A stretch of DNA of 64,000 nucleotides from Platerodrilus igneus. Its lineage: Eukaryota > Arthropoda > Insecta > Coleoptera > Lycidae. Numbering within the stretch: the stretch's first letter is position 1; every line of letters begins with the position of its first letter. Positions 1 to 10,570 of the stretch are shown here, piece after piece. The stretch covers positions 485,001-549,000 of the forward strand of contig JARFIW010000839.1 in assembly GCA_036346225.1 (NCBI GenBank), read 5' to 3'. The translations under genes were made by a program, and so were the position numbers. The notes beneath the pieces are model-generated. The model saw nothing but the letters and a program-made list of their open reading frames with translations, was not told the DNA's origin and did no database searches.

Positions 1-172
1 CTAGAATTTTTTTGTTGAAAGGACCCAGTTCCCGCATTCACAGGAGAATATCACAGCAATATATATATAAGGTTTCTAAATCTGAAAAAACATTCGACAA
101 TATAAAATGGACAAAAAATGTCTCGAAATACTCAAAAAGATTGGAATGAGTTTTAAGAAGAGACGGATAGTA
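1..172 (+). pseudogene. RTE-like LINE reverse transcriptase, upstream half (interrupted)
   Basis: This is a fragment of a non-LTR retrotransposon reverse transcriptase. Reading from about 75, the frame gives a TFDNIKWTK stretch, which fits the conserved FDNVNW-type motif of RTE-like and related insect LINEs. After a one-base frameshift near 120 it gives LEILKKIG and FKKRRIV. The reading frame then stops at a DNA transposon inserted at the TA at 171-172 and resumes at 3489 as HSLYKEQTVV. The fragment probably extends left of the window. The frameshift makes it non-functional. The clade assignment (RTE-like) comes from recalled motif order, not a search. Confidence 0.7.
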
Positions 173-203
173 TAGTAGTATTATTATCTCATGGCGGGTG
201 ACC
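173..203 (+). repeat. Left terminal inverted repeat of the DD82E transposon
   Basis: It begins TAGTAGTATTATTATC immediately after the TA at 171-172 and continues with CATGGCGGGTGAC. It matches the reverse complement of 3458-3488 with about four mismatches, including the first base. Confidence 0.85.
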
Positions 204-1582
204 TTGAAAAAACCTGCGCGAGGAGGAGCTATATTAATAATCAAAATAAAAAAGTGAGACTAGAATACATCGACTGCTTGCACGTCCAATGTTGCCAGAG
301 CAAAAATTGTTGAGCAACCAAGGAATGTGTTTTAAATAGTTTTATGTTGATTTTTGCTTTTCTATAAAAATGATCTGAGCTTATTGTTAGATGTATACCC
401 CAGATTATTGATTGATTGGATCAGTGTACACAAGATATTTGATCACTTATAGTCACTAGTAGAACAAAAACAATTTGGTAGTACTACATATTCGTTTTTT
501 TCAAATCAATAGACGTTTTTGTTTTAAACACAAACTATAAACTATAAACACTATAAAAATGTCAAATGCGCACCTCGAAAATATTACTAAGATTTATTAC
601 AAAAACGTTTTAAGAATATGTCTACACAATGACACTCATGGTGTTGTAACTAACAAAAACAAAACAAAAACAATTTTTAATTAATACCAAAAGATTTTTA
701 TATCATTTGTTATATTAATATTATTATAAATTGCATATATCTCGTACTTTATTTTAATGGATCATAGAATCAACAATTCAGTGCTGTAGAATTGAAGGAA
801 AAGGAACAGTTATAGTATGAAAAGAAAGGTAATTAAGGTTTGCATCTTGTCAGGTTAAATATTTTTACATAACCTCATTTATAGTTTAGAAATATTTGCT
901 AAAATAATATATTTTTTACGCACTCCATCGATAATCTAGCTATAAAATAATTCCTTGAATAATTAATAATCTTAACCTTTCTGACTAAACAAAAGCAATA
1001 TTGCTTATACGACTGAAGTTAGATATACTACACCGGCCTGATCAGGTGCTGTTGATATTATAATCATAGATTATTTAAATCGTCAAGCCTGCATAGTGTC
1101 GTCGAATGCGGAATTCAGATCCAATCGAGTAGTACAATCCACTTGTTTTAATGGATTGACTGGAGATGCTGCATCAGATCGAAAACTGGTTTATGTCGCC
1201 AAACTGAAGCGGATTAACACGATCGGATAGGAGCGCCGAGATAAATACAGTCAATAAGATTCCCTTTTGGAGACAAAGAATAGACATGCTTAACAGAATT
1301 GATTATGATTGGATTAAAATGTAAAATGATTCAATCACTTTGAAAGCCAATCATTGATTGTTTCAGCTTTAAAAGTGATCGATTGTCACAGCACTACTGA
1401 ACATAATTTGATATAAAGACTGCTTCCCTCTTTAAGCAAGTTTTATTTCAACACCTCAGTAATAAACAATAATGTACAAACAAATGTATTTAAGGACACA
1501 TGTTTTCTACAACGCTAAATAAAGACCATTATTCAACAATTTTACATAAATTATATTTTAAATAGGTTCACATCCTAAACTT

Positions 1583-2917
1583 TCATCCCCCATCATCAGA
1601 CTCATCACCTGAAGATAAGTATCCATCTGAATTATCGCTATTATCATCAACTCGTATAATTAGGTCTTGAACCTCGTCTATTAAAGTTTCTTGTTCCATA
1701 TAATCCTTTTCAATTTTCTCAACGTGCAGACATACTTTAGTCCACTCGTTCATTTCAATACTTTTTAATTGTTCTTCTGCCAACTTCCATACATCATCTA
1801 TTTTGAAGGTTACATTACATGCAGCGACACGGTTTTTAAGTAACGCCCAAATCATCTCGATAGGAATTAGTTCTGGGTGATATAGAGGTAAACGCAATAC
1901 TACATGACCATGTTCTGCCAGTAGCTGGTCAATTACAAACAGCTGATGAACAGGTTTATGTGCCTTAATTTCGGAATATAATTCAGGCTTGGTTTCCTTA
2001 CATTCAAAGAGGATATTTCGTTCCTTCAACCATTTCTGCATATCTGTTTTCTTCCAACTTGAAGTAGGATTAGGATGCACAAGAACATTATGATATGACG
2101 CATTGTCTATCACAAACACTGAATTTGGTTCCAAATTTGGTATTAACTTTTCTTGCAGCCACTTTTTATAATTGCGATGATTCATGTTATCGTGATAATC
2201 TCCAGTTTTCAAATCAGACTTAAATATCAATTCTGCATTTGGAACGAACCCATTTTTTCCACCTGCATGAACAATTATCAGACGCTTCCCTTTTGAAACT
2301 GGCGATTTCAAACCCTTGGTGGTGCCGTCATCCCAACACTTTGTTACACTGTGAGAACTGTGCAGATATGTTTCATCGTTATACACAATGCTTCTGCCCT
2401 CTTCTTTATACTTACTAAGATTTTTCAAAAATATGGTGCGCTTTGCCCTTATATTGCTTTGTTCAACAAGAATTTTCCTGTTATCTACAGTTCTCTTCCA
2501 ACGAAACCCTGCTCTTACAACAATTTTTCTGAACGAACCTAATTTTCCCGTGTAATGAGGGCAATCATTTTTAAATTCGTCAAACACTAACTTCAAAGTC
2601 GGTCTACGTTTATGCATTACTGCAAACCGATACATAACGATTCTTAGAATCTCTTCGTCAAAAACATTCACTGTTGACTTAGGGCTTGGTTTATTTACGG
2701 TTTTCCTTGGTGAACTGAATTTGCTGCAGGGTGGTTTGTTTGTGCCTTCCTTTACAATTCTTTGCACCGTCCACAATGACACACCAGTTGCTTCAGCCAC
2801 GCACTCTTGCAAATTGTTCAGGTTGGAGGCGCCCGAACCTTTTATGCGTTTCAAATATTGAAACACATTAAAAACAATCTGTCGTTCTTGACTATAAATC
2901 ACCTCCTTCTTATTCAT
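1583..2917 (-). CDS. DD82E (Sailor-type) transposase
   Basis: An intact 444-residue transposase that would cut and join the transposon ends in the nucleus. Residues 15-60 and 85-140 look like two helix-turn-helix DNA-binding domains, separated by a basic, proline-rich linker (SSPRKTVNKPSPKS). The RNase H-fold core shows D181 in YNDETY, D271 in VIDNASYHN and E354 in HPELIPIEMIW. There are 82 residues between the second and third acidic residues, much longer than the 34-39 of Tc1 and mariner. The C-terminus (from about 410) is very acidic and serine-rich. The ATG at 2917 is the first in frame, and a probable 52 bp intron lies just upstream of it. There are no stops or frameshifts, in contrast to every other transposase in the window, so the copy is young or under selection. 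Confidence 0.9.
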   Translation of the reverse strand: MNKKEVIYSQERQIVFNVFQYLKRIKGSGASNLNNLQECVAEATGVSLWTVQRIVKEGTNKPPCSKFSSPRKTVNKPSPKSTVNVFDEEILRIVMYRFAVMHKRRPTLKLVFDEFKNDCPHYTGKLGSFRKIVVRAGFRWKRTVDNRKILVEQSNIRAKRTIFLKNLSKYKEEGRSIVYNDETYLHSSHSVTKCWDDGTTKGLKSPVSKGKRLIIVHAGGKNGFVPNAELIFKSDLKTGDYHDNMNHRNYKKWLQEKLIPNLEPNSVFVIDNASYHNVLVHPNPTSSWKKTDMQKWLKERNILFECKETKPELYSEIKAHKPVHQLFVIDQLLAEHGHVVLRLPLYHPELIPIEMIWALLKNRVAACNVTFKIDDVWKLAEEQLKSIEMNEWTKVCLHVEKIEKDYMEQETLIDEVQDLIIRVDDNSDNSDGYLSSGDESDDGG

Positions 2918-2926
2918 AATATTACT

Positions 2927-2978
2927 CTAAAAAATATCATAATTATTCATTGAACGAACTTTTTTTTTAAATACTTAC
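2927..2978 (-). other. Predicted 5' UTR intron of the DD82E transposase gene
   Basis: On the minus strand a consensus donor (GTAAGTAT, complement of 2971-2978) is followed 52 bp later by a T-rich acceptor (TTTTTTAG, complement of 2927-2934). It ends nine bases upstream of the start codon. The length matches the short introns of the host aminopeptidase gene. It is predicted only from splice consensus. Confidence 0.5.
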
Positions 2979-3457
2979 ATTGCTGAACAAATTAACTACC
3001 ACTTAGTTTTGAAAAAAAACCGTTTTGATGACTATTACTTGATACAAATATTAAAACGGAAAACTGGAAACAATAAGACCTTGATAAGAGCGAGAATGAC
3101 AATGACAGTTACGGTTCACATTCGGTATATACAGTATTGAGATCCGCTGAGTATGTGCACTGTTGCCACAGCAAATATTTATGGATAAAGAAACTACGAA
3201 CCTAGAATTGTTTATAAGTAAAAACAAGTAAAAGCTCCGATATTATATAAAGGTCTGGATTTATTTCATATATTTATGAATTTCTAGATACCGCCAACAT
3301 GAACGGGATCCTTACAAACAATATTTTACTTAACGTAATAAATGGGATATTCGTGAAGATATATTAAAGCCACATTGCTAGCAAGATGTTTGTGGGTTGT
3401 ACTGTAGCGTTGTGAATCTTTAGGTTTAAGTTTAAATTGAACCTATTGCGCATGTGA

Positions 3458-3488
3458 CGTCCCCCGCCATGCGATAATAATACTACTC
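3458..3488 (-). repeat. Right terminal inverted repeat of the DD82E transposon
   Basis: The outer end reads GATAATAATACTACTC just before the TA at 3489-3490, the inverted partner of 173-203. Confidence 0.85.
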
Positions 3489-4110
3489 TACATAGCTTAT
3501 ACAAAGAGCAAACAGTGGTAATAGAATTATAGCAGGAAAGTAGAGAAGTAAATATAGGGTGAGACAGGGTGTGCCTTATCTCCGTTGAATTTTAATTTTT
3601 ACATAGAAGAGACAATGAATACTGTCAAATGCAGGAAGAGATTTGGAATTACTATGCAGGGACAAAAAATTGATATGCTTAGATTTGCAGTTGATATAGC
3701 TGTATTAGCATCTAGCAAAGAAGACTTAGAAGCTGCTCTTAATGAAATCGAAACAGTTCTAACAGAGAGATACGGTATGCAAATTAACGAAAATAAAACT
3801 GAAGTTCTAGTATGCAAAAGAGGAGAAAATAAATCAGAAACAAGAACACAACTAGGTAACGGGAACTTATAAGAAGCTAAGTATTTCTGCTACCTAAGAA
3901 GCCAAATAATGCAAAATGGGAAACGCGCAAATGATATAAAACAAGGACTAGCACAAGGTCGTGCTATATTTAACAAGAAAAAGCAACTACAGTGTTCAAA
4001 GATAAAAAGCCTAGAAACAAGGAAAATATTGCTTAAAACATATGTGTGGAGCACAGCACTGTATGGCTGTGAAGCTTAGACAGTAGGAGAAGCGTACAAA
4101 AAACCTTTCA
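3489..4110 (+). pseudogene. RTE-like LINE reverse transcriptase, downstream half
   Basis: This continues the reverse transcriptase interrupted at 172. It shows HSLYKEQTVV, then a GVRQG-type motif near 3560. A long open stretch at 3585-3872 contains LRFAVDIAVLASS, where the usual FADD catalytic motif reads FAVD, so one catalytic aspartate is lost. It then has the ENKTEVLVC motif. Beyond the stop at 3870 similarity continues with AQGRAIFNKKKQL, LETRKILLKTYVW and ALYGCEA. A TAG at about 4077 replaces the tryptophan of a usual ETWTV motif. Several stops, a frameshift and the lost catalytic residue make this a dead copy. Similarity fades near 4110. Confidence 0.8.
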
Positions 4111-4743
4111 GAGAAGTATTAGTGTTAATTAAACAATTAATAAACGATTTGTGTTTTCACAAATTGAAATTTATTTCGTATTTTAGAAGTGTATGAGATT
4201 TGTTTTGCAAGAAAAACCTGTTTTAAGCGATATCTTGAAGATAATAGGAAACAACTTTTTTTAATGCCTTTAAAGCTGATATGTGTAAATTAGCGTGTTC
4301 CGTTTATTAAAGATAGACATCAACGCTATTTACTATTCTTAAAGTGGGCGTTTTTCTGCTTGCATACGCGCAATACTTGATTAAAACAGGGAAAATATGT
4401 TTTACATTATAAGTGCATAAAATTAATATTTCTAAAAAGCGGCTACGGCAATTGCAATAAAACTTGGTATTTTTCAGGAGAATAGAATAATTATTTACAC
4501 ACGGCTATAAATAAATGAACGAACATAATCAGTAAATTTGAAATTGGCTTTGTTCTTAAATGGTATGTGTCCCTTAAGAGTGTTATTTTACACGAGAATC
4601 TTATTTTATGTACTGATAGAATACACTTATGCGTTTGTATAGGGTGAAATTTAAATATTGGTAAATTTTAATCTCTTACGTTTTGGATGAGGTATTCCTT
4701 TTCACATAATTTGACGTGTAATGACCTCTTCTGACTTCATTAT

Positions 4744-4746
<3 letters not shown>
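4111..4746. other. AT-rich spacer, nothing recognised
   Basis: No coding similarity, tRNA-like fold or repeat boundary was recognised between the LINE fragment and the following (TA)n tract. Confidence 0.4.

Positions 4747-4792
<46 letters not shown>
4747..4792. repeat. (TA)n microsatellite
   Basis: About 46 bp of uninterrupted TA. The short open frames translating to alternating I and Y across it are artefacts. Confidence 0.95.
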
Positions 4793-4794
<2 letters not shown>

Positions 4795-7113
4795 CTGTGG
4801 ATTTATAGGATATAATAGGTGTAAGAAAGGTGAAATAATTATTTATTGCAGAATGACTGAAGTATATAAGGGTGAAGTAGAGTTTAAGATGCTTTTCCGA
4901 TAGATAAGATAAGAATTTACTAATTTTCATTAAATATTAGGCCTAATTGTACGTAGTGGTAAAATTCATTGTAAATATTAATTATAATTAGGTAGGAAAT
5001 GTAATTTCGTAAAGCTTTGTTTCATAAATATGTAGGAAACGTAGCTCCGTAAAGCGTAGTTAAGATGTTAAATTGAAATAGCCTGTAAAATTGTTAATAC
5101 GAAAGCTTTTACGTTTGTAACATAAAAATCGATAACGGAAGAGGGTGAATTTATTTAGTAACGCATTTTCAAAGCGTAATTTGTTTGTTTGTGTAACTTA
5201 GGGTAATATAAAGCGGGTACATGTATAATATTTCTAGAAAGGTTTAGCATAGTAAACAGGTTCTTTGTATCGAGTTTAAAACTTGTCAACAAGTATTAAA
5301 ATTCCTGGTAAAAGATCGTTGAGAAACAAACACAGGTCTATGTTAGATCAAATGTTGCACGTTACGTACAAAAGCATATCGATAATATAAAGAGAAAGAC
5401 TGTATTTTACATGAAGTAGCAAGGAAGGGAAGATAGCATGTGGTTAATGATCATTAACTTTGAAACATCTGCTAGACAAAGAAATTTAATGGCAAATTAG
5501 CGAGACAAAGACGCGATGTGTTTCTGAAGATATCGATTAGAAAAGGAAAGCGAAATCCAGTAGAAGGTTACAAACAGAGTACGATTGTTAGATTAGTTGA
5601 GTAAAAGCGAGATAGACGATAGTATCGACCGGTTATGTAGAATAAAGCTTATGCATAGCGGGATAGAAACAAGGAGATGTAACATGCGGGTTAGACAAAG
5701 ATAACAGAAAGGCACAACGAATGCTGAAAAGTAAGAAAAGGAAAAGACACGGATGGAAGATTTTAAATGCAGGTTAGAAGGAAGTGACAGATATGCGCGT
5801 TCATTAGAGGCGTGTTTTGGAGGCTAGAGTGGATGGCTGTTATCGGGAGATTTTGCTGAAAGTGACAGCCGTTGAAAGTTTTAATGAGGGTTTTTTCGTA
5901 AAACGATTGTTTGTAACTGAAAATTCCAAGATTTTGCGACGGTTTGAAAACAGATGAGAATTTTATCTAGAAAAACTCAAGGGTAATGGTTAGTTTGAGG
6001 AATTGAGCGACCGTTTGTTGTTGTGTTGTGCATGGGTTTCTGAAGTCGGTGGACGGTTTGAAAACGTTACTAAGAAAATGTGTTATAAAGTTGGTGAGAA
6101 TAGATTCAAGGAGGCAGTTTTGAAGGCTATTTAAACCCAGAAGAGGTAATAAAAGCTCTCTTTTTCTTTCAATTTTCAACCAAGCTGCATCCAAATGTAA
6201 ATGTAAATAAGTGAGTTTAGATGTTATTAAAAATTAATATGCTCAAGTTGGTGAAAAGTTATATGGCAATTGTGAAGTCTATAAAATTCTATTTATAATC
6301 GAAGCTGAAAGCAAAGTTAGTGAAATTTTTACTACTTGTAGTTGAAGGCGCTTTGTGTACACTGGGTACAATTCAAGTATGTGGAAGGACCAGTAGCAGA
6401 TGTACGAAAGCATGGAAGTACCGTGCATTAGCAGCTGAGGAATCTGGGTAGAAGCGTGCAGTTCCGGATGGTAAGAGGCCAACTGGAGTAATTTTTGAAC
6501 GTGCGCTCGATTGGGATGACTACATCGGAGATGGTATCCACGTAGAGATCTGGTGGAGCTACAGTCCAGGTAATTCGACCTTTGTAAGACTTTTGCTTAT
6601 TGTGATTTTGTGGGTGATAATGACAATTTGGTAATTATTGGATTATAAGAACATTTTATTTGACGATTTACCTAGAGCTAGGAGTATATGAACATTTATT
6701 TATGTACTATGTGATGGTGTAAAATAAAGGTGTAATACTGGCTTTTTGTACAAAGTAAAAGGGTTTTTAGTAATTTCAGTGAAGTAGTTAGCACATAGGT
6801 AAAAAAAAGTTTTTACTATGAGCTCGTTTTGGACCTGGGGGTTTAAAGTGAATTTTAGGGATAGGCCCAGTTACTTTTGGTTAATAATTGATGTAAATAG
6901 AAAAAATTTCAAATTATTTTATTTAAAATGCCTTCTTTTAAAATTGATAATATTTGTTAAATATTCAAGGAGAAATGTAAAACTGAAATTTTTGAATAGC
7001 AACTTGTTGTTCAAACAGATCGTGATGTATTTTTGGCAGTCGACTTTATTTTAGTAGGGTAGTTTTTCAGAGAACAAGTGAGCAGCGGCGGCGAAAATCC
7101 CTGAGAAAGCATT
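4793..7113 (+). other. Purine-rich non-coding sequence, possible decayed retroelement
   Basis: The plus strand is rich in A and G over roughly 5000-6500, as in the gag regions of the two gypsy-type elements further along. No protein motif survives. It could be the remains of an LTR element whose leader is at 7114-7326, but this rests only on base composition and position. Confidence 0.25.
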
Positions 7114-7325
7114 CTGGTTTTGGCGCCCGAATTGGAAAGCATCTTCAGAGGGCATTATTTTAGGGTGATACGAATTGCAAGTCTAGGTGGTAGGGCTTCA
7201 TTTTCAGGTAGGTGCAGAGCATTTGTGAGAACAAAAATTTTTAGAGCTGTCTTTTCAAAGGAAAATACGCAGAATTTTGACGGCCCAACGCTGGGGCTCG
7301 GTGGTTTCCAGAGTAAGCTTCACAG

Positions 7326-7326
<1 letters not shown>
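7114..7326 (+). other. LTR-retrotransposon leader-like sequence
   Basis: It contains TGGCGCCCGAATTGG (about 7115-7129), which has the TGGCGCCC form of a retroelement tRNA primer-binding site. About 160 bp on it has GGCCCAACGCTGGGGCTC, close to the repeated leader motif downstream of the 5' LTR at 56246-56480. No LTR or gag was identified around it. Confidence 0.35.

Positions 7327-7364
<38 letters not shown>
7327..7364. repeat. (TA)n microsatellite
   Basis: About 38 bp of TA directly following the leader-like sequence, preceded by CACAGAAA. Confidence 0.95.
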
Positions 7365-7366
<2 letters not shown>

Positions 7367-7590
7367 TTTGTTGGCTTACCTCAAAAATAAGCATACTGGG
7401 ACCTTTGAAATGCCGTAACTGTAAGTTGAGCCATGTATTTTAAATAATGGGTGCAAATTTCACAACTGATCAAAGTATTCGTCGTTGCTGTCAACGCGTA
7501 TCTATGCATCTGTGCGCGACATATCCACGATTCAGTTGCAGCATTAATAATGAAAAACCTTTACCCTTAATTGTTGCTGTATCTGCCGCT

Positions 7591-7887
7591 TGGCGGCTCC
7601 GTGGCGTAGTGGTATGTGTGTGACTACTACGCCCAAGGTCCCGGGTTCGAATCCCGACACGGTCCGCTTGAAAAATGTTAGGCGAGCATTTTTCACAAAA
7701 ATACACCCTCGTTCGGATGAGAGGTAAAATAGAGGTCCCGTGTGTGAGTGTTGTCACGCACGTTAAAGATCCCTACCTTGCTTGGAACAGCAAGGGTTCG
7801 GCAAAATTCAAAATTTTCTAGGTAAAAAAAACTCGCTTCCTGGCCAATGTAGTACCTTCGGGTGGAGCATTGGAAAATCAAATGTAA
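7591..7887 (+). mobile_element. tRNA-derived SINE, full length, with target duplication
   Basis: A 297 bp short interspersed element. The 5' part is tRNA-like with a pol III A-box-like TGGCGTAGTGG (7602-7612) and B-box GGTTCGAATCC (7634-7644). The body contains GTCACGCACGTTAAAGATCC. The 3' tail ends in a hairpin at 7844-7873 whose stem (CCAATG/CATTGG plus ACC/GGT) is closed by a C(TTCG)G tetraloop. It is flanked by a perfect 13 bp direct repeat TGTATCTGCCGCT at 7578-7590 and 7888-7900, showing retrotransposition into the mariner pseudogene. Other copies lie at 46285, 55302 and 58436. Confidence 0.85.
7844..7873 (+). other. SINE 3' hairpin with UUCG tetraloop
   Basis: CCAATG pairs with CATTGG, there is an internal mismatch, then ACC pairs with GGT around TTCG (7857-7860). 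C(UUCG)G is an exceptionally stable RNA tetraloop. The same tail is kept in all four SINE copies of the window, which suggests a role in recognition by the partner LINE reverse transcriptase. Confidence 0.6.
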
Positions 7888-8840
7888 TGTATCTGCCGCT
7901 ATTCGTGCAACCTAATTCTCTCGAGAGTTTATTTGCGTTTTATAAACTAAGTTCTTTGTGAAATCCCTAACAAAACATCACACAGATTGTGATTTGGTGA
8001 CCTCGGTGGTCTGGAAATTGGTGCGCTCCGCCCTGTTCATCTGTTGCAGAAGCTTTTACCTAAAAATGCTCGAACTAGCTGGTTAAAATGAGCAAGTTCC
8101 CCGTTTTGCCAAATCCACACGCTTCGGCCAATGGTACATCTTCTAAAAACTCGGGAAAATGGCATTGCAGTAAATCTTGATAGGTTTCGCCAGTCAAACG
8201 TTTCGGCATAACATATGGTCCCATAAGTATTTCATATGTAATTGCTCACCACACATTTACCGAAAATCTGTTTGGAAAATTTTATTTTTGAAAAAAATAT
8301 GGATTTTCAACAGCCCAAAGTGGGTGTTCCTAGAATTATCAATCCCTTTTTGAATAAACCAAGTTTCGTTCATATCTTAAATGTTTCTGTTAAAATTAGG
8401 GTCGTTTGCTTGTTGTAAAATTCATTCGCAGAATTGCAAACCCTGGGGATAGTCTTCAGGTTGTAGTGTTTGAAAGCGTAAAACGTGAAAAGGATAAAAT
8501 TGGTTCTCAAGTAATGTTGTCCATACCTTCATGTTATCTACTCCGACCTGATGTGAAGCTTCTTTTCTAATTGCTATTTGATCTTCTTCGATAATATTTA
8601 GAACATTTTCGTAATTATGCACACTTCTGTGTCGTTTAGGACGATCTACCTGTCCACCGCGATGTTCTCGTACTTCAAATATATCTCATTCCCTCTGAAT
8701 AAGATTAATAAATAATCGAGGTGTGAGGTGTCGTCTTAAAGAAATGCGATCCGCGTAGAACCGCACTGCGGCAGTTGCATTTTGTTGATGTACGCCCTAA
8801 AGTAATATTATATCTACCAGTTGGTTGTGTGCCATTTTAC

Positions 8841-10299
8841 TTATACCAACGCTAATGCACAATTCATCCGATAAAAACGAGTGTTGACTGCATCTACAGC
8901 AGATGTGACTAGTGGCATAACTACAAAATGTGGGTTCTTATATAAAATCCTCTTTGAGCCCTAATAAAATTTTTTTGTAGTTACAGTGGTTATTAGCAGA
9001 CTAGCACATTAGCCTTTCTTTAAATTTATCAGACAAAATCGGTACCGTTGGGATTGTCAAAATTTAAATTTGAATTACCTCCACTTTATGATAATAACTA
9101 TGAATTCTCATATCTAATTCATAAACGACTTAAACAAGCGTGAGCATGACATAAAGACAACAGCCATGTTAGAGTTACCCGGACACTGTAATTATTTATA
9201 AGCAATTATATTCAATATTCCAGCAATATTGTGCTTTACACAGTCGGACTTTTGTTTCTGATAAAGTTCCAAGGACTAATACATCCTCGTTTTTATGAGT
9301 TATGTAGAAAATCTTATTTAAAAAAGTAGTTGTTCTAATGCGTTCTATGCACAGTAGCAAATAAGTTCCACTTTGAAACCCAATATATAGAACTGCCCTA
9401 ACAACATTTTGATTAGGAACTGCATTTAGAAAGAAATATATTAAGAATTACTTTTAGCCTTGGATCTTCAAAACATATACCAAATCTTACAGAAATAGAT
9501 GCAGAAACAAAACGGAATTTCTATAGGAATAGGAACTGTTATTCTCGACATTGAAACAACTAACCCTGAATGAACTACACAAACTAGATACCAATAGAGT
9601 TTATACAAAAACAAAAAGAAAGATTCGACTAAAGTTCTTAACTTCTCTGTACTAGTTAAAGTAATAGTGGACCTTGCAAGCGAAAGAATCTTCTTAGTCG
9701 TCTTTATTCAAAATGACAACGGAACATTTTTTACAATTTCCTGTTCAAATCATATTTTCGTCTTGAAACTTCTTCAACCGACAGTGTTTATATCTATGAA
9801 GTTGCTTGCAGTATATACTTGATACACGTGAAAAACTTAACATTTTCAAATATGATTGACGAAAATGCCAAACGTTATCTCCAAGTTTGGTTATAATCGT
9901 TTAACATTCGTCATTTTTATTTCAGTTTAAAGAAGTAAAATTGAGCAATTTACAGCGTTATGAAGTTTGTATAGAAAGCTGGAAATAGCTCGACAAATAT
10001 TAATGAAAGAATGGTGGAACTATATGGAAAAAATGGTCCCTATTTCCAAAACGAATATTTGTGCAATTTGTTCACATAGGGCAAAAGCTATCCATAGATG
10101 ATGATCTAAAGTATGGAAGCACCAATAACGAAGTTTAGAAATTAGTATTGACTGAGCGCCAAATAAAAATTTGATTGTTGTTTAAAAATCGGAATAATAG
10201 AAATGAGTGTTTTAAAAATTCCACAGTTTTGATGATAAACTCTCCGAACAAAAACTGTGCAGGTGAAAAATTTTTCAATAGAATTTGACTGTTTATCTT
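8841..10299. other. AT-rich spacer, nothing recognised
   Basis: No convincing coding motif, fold or repeat boundary was recognised. Its 3' end may include the decayed N-terminus of the following mariner fragment. Confidence 0.35.
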
Positions 10300-10570
10300 T
10301 AGATAAAGGCAACAGGCTCGGAATTGTAACTGGGATCCTTTCACAAAACAAAAATCAATGCAAAGGGTCGTAAGGGGTCACTACCGCCCAAAAACACAAA
10401 GACGTAATTTCCTACGAGAAAAGTAATAACAACATTTTCTGGGAAGCAGAGGAAATTCTCTTGCTAGATGCCAAAAGTGGCTCAATAACGAAGAACATCT
10501 GCAAAGATTCACTTAGGAACTTACAAAACAACTATGCACGAAAAAACACGCAACTGTATTTAAAATGTCT
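10300..10570 (+). pseudogene. Mariner transposase fragment (central region)
   Basis: Successive frames give DPFTKQKSMQR, then RPKTQRRNFLREK, then NNIFWEAEEILLLDAKSG. These align in order with the ETKQQSMQW, RPKK and VFWDAEGILLVDFLPKG stretches of insect mariner transposases, as remembered from the family. Frame changes between blocks and loss of the second catalytic aspartate region show it is dead. Only the central third of the protein is recognisable. Confidence 0.5.

Larger units (their letters stand above)
173..3488 (-). mobile_element. DD82E (Sailor-type) IS630-Tc1-mariner DNA transposon
   Basis: A complete-looking cut-and-paste transposon, 3316 bp. It is flanked by TA on both sides (171-172 and 3489-3490), the target duplication expected for the IS630-Tc1-mariner superfamily. 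Its termini are imperfect inverted repeats of about 30 bp. It encodes one long transposase on the minus strand at 1583-2917. About 1.4 kb downstream of the transposase and 0.5 kb upstream are AT-rich and non-coding. The element sits inside an RTE-like LINE reading frame that is restored when the element and one TA are mentally removed, so both ends are exact. The DD82E catalytic spacing matches the group described as Sailor. Current activity cannot be judged from one copy. Confidence 0.85.
7440..8840 (-). pseudogene. Mariner/Tc1-like transposase, decayed and SINE-interrupted
   Basis: The minus strand carries pieces of an arthropod mariner-like transposase in order. Near 8800 the N-terminal helix-turn-helix region appears with several stops. 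At 8422-8622 there is an ENVLNIIEED / HQVGVDNMKVW / LQPEDYPQGLQFCE stretch. It continues towards 7900 with pieces resembling the first catalytic region (FIQKGI, a WAVENP-like motif) and WRNLSRF. The remaining C-terminal part is split by the SINE at 7591-7887. Many stops and frameshifts make it dead. The insertion shows that the transposase decayed around, and partly before, SINE activity. Confidence 0.65.
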
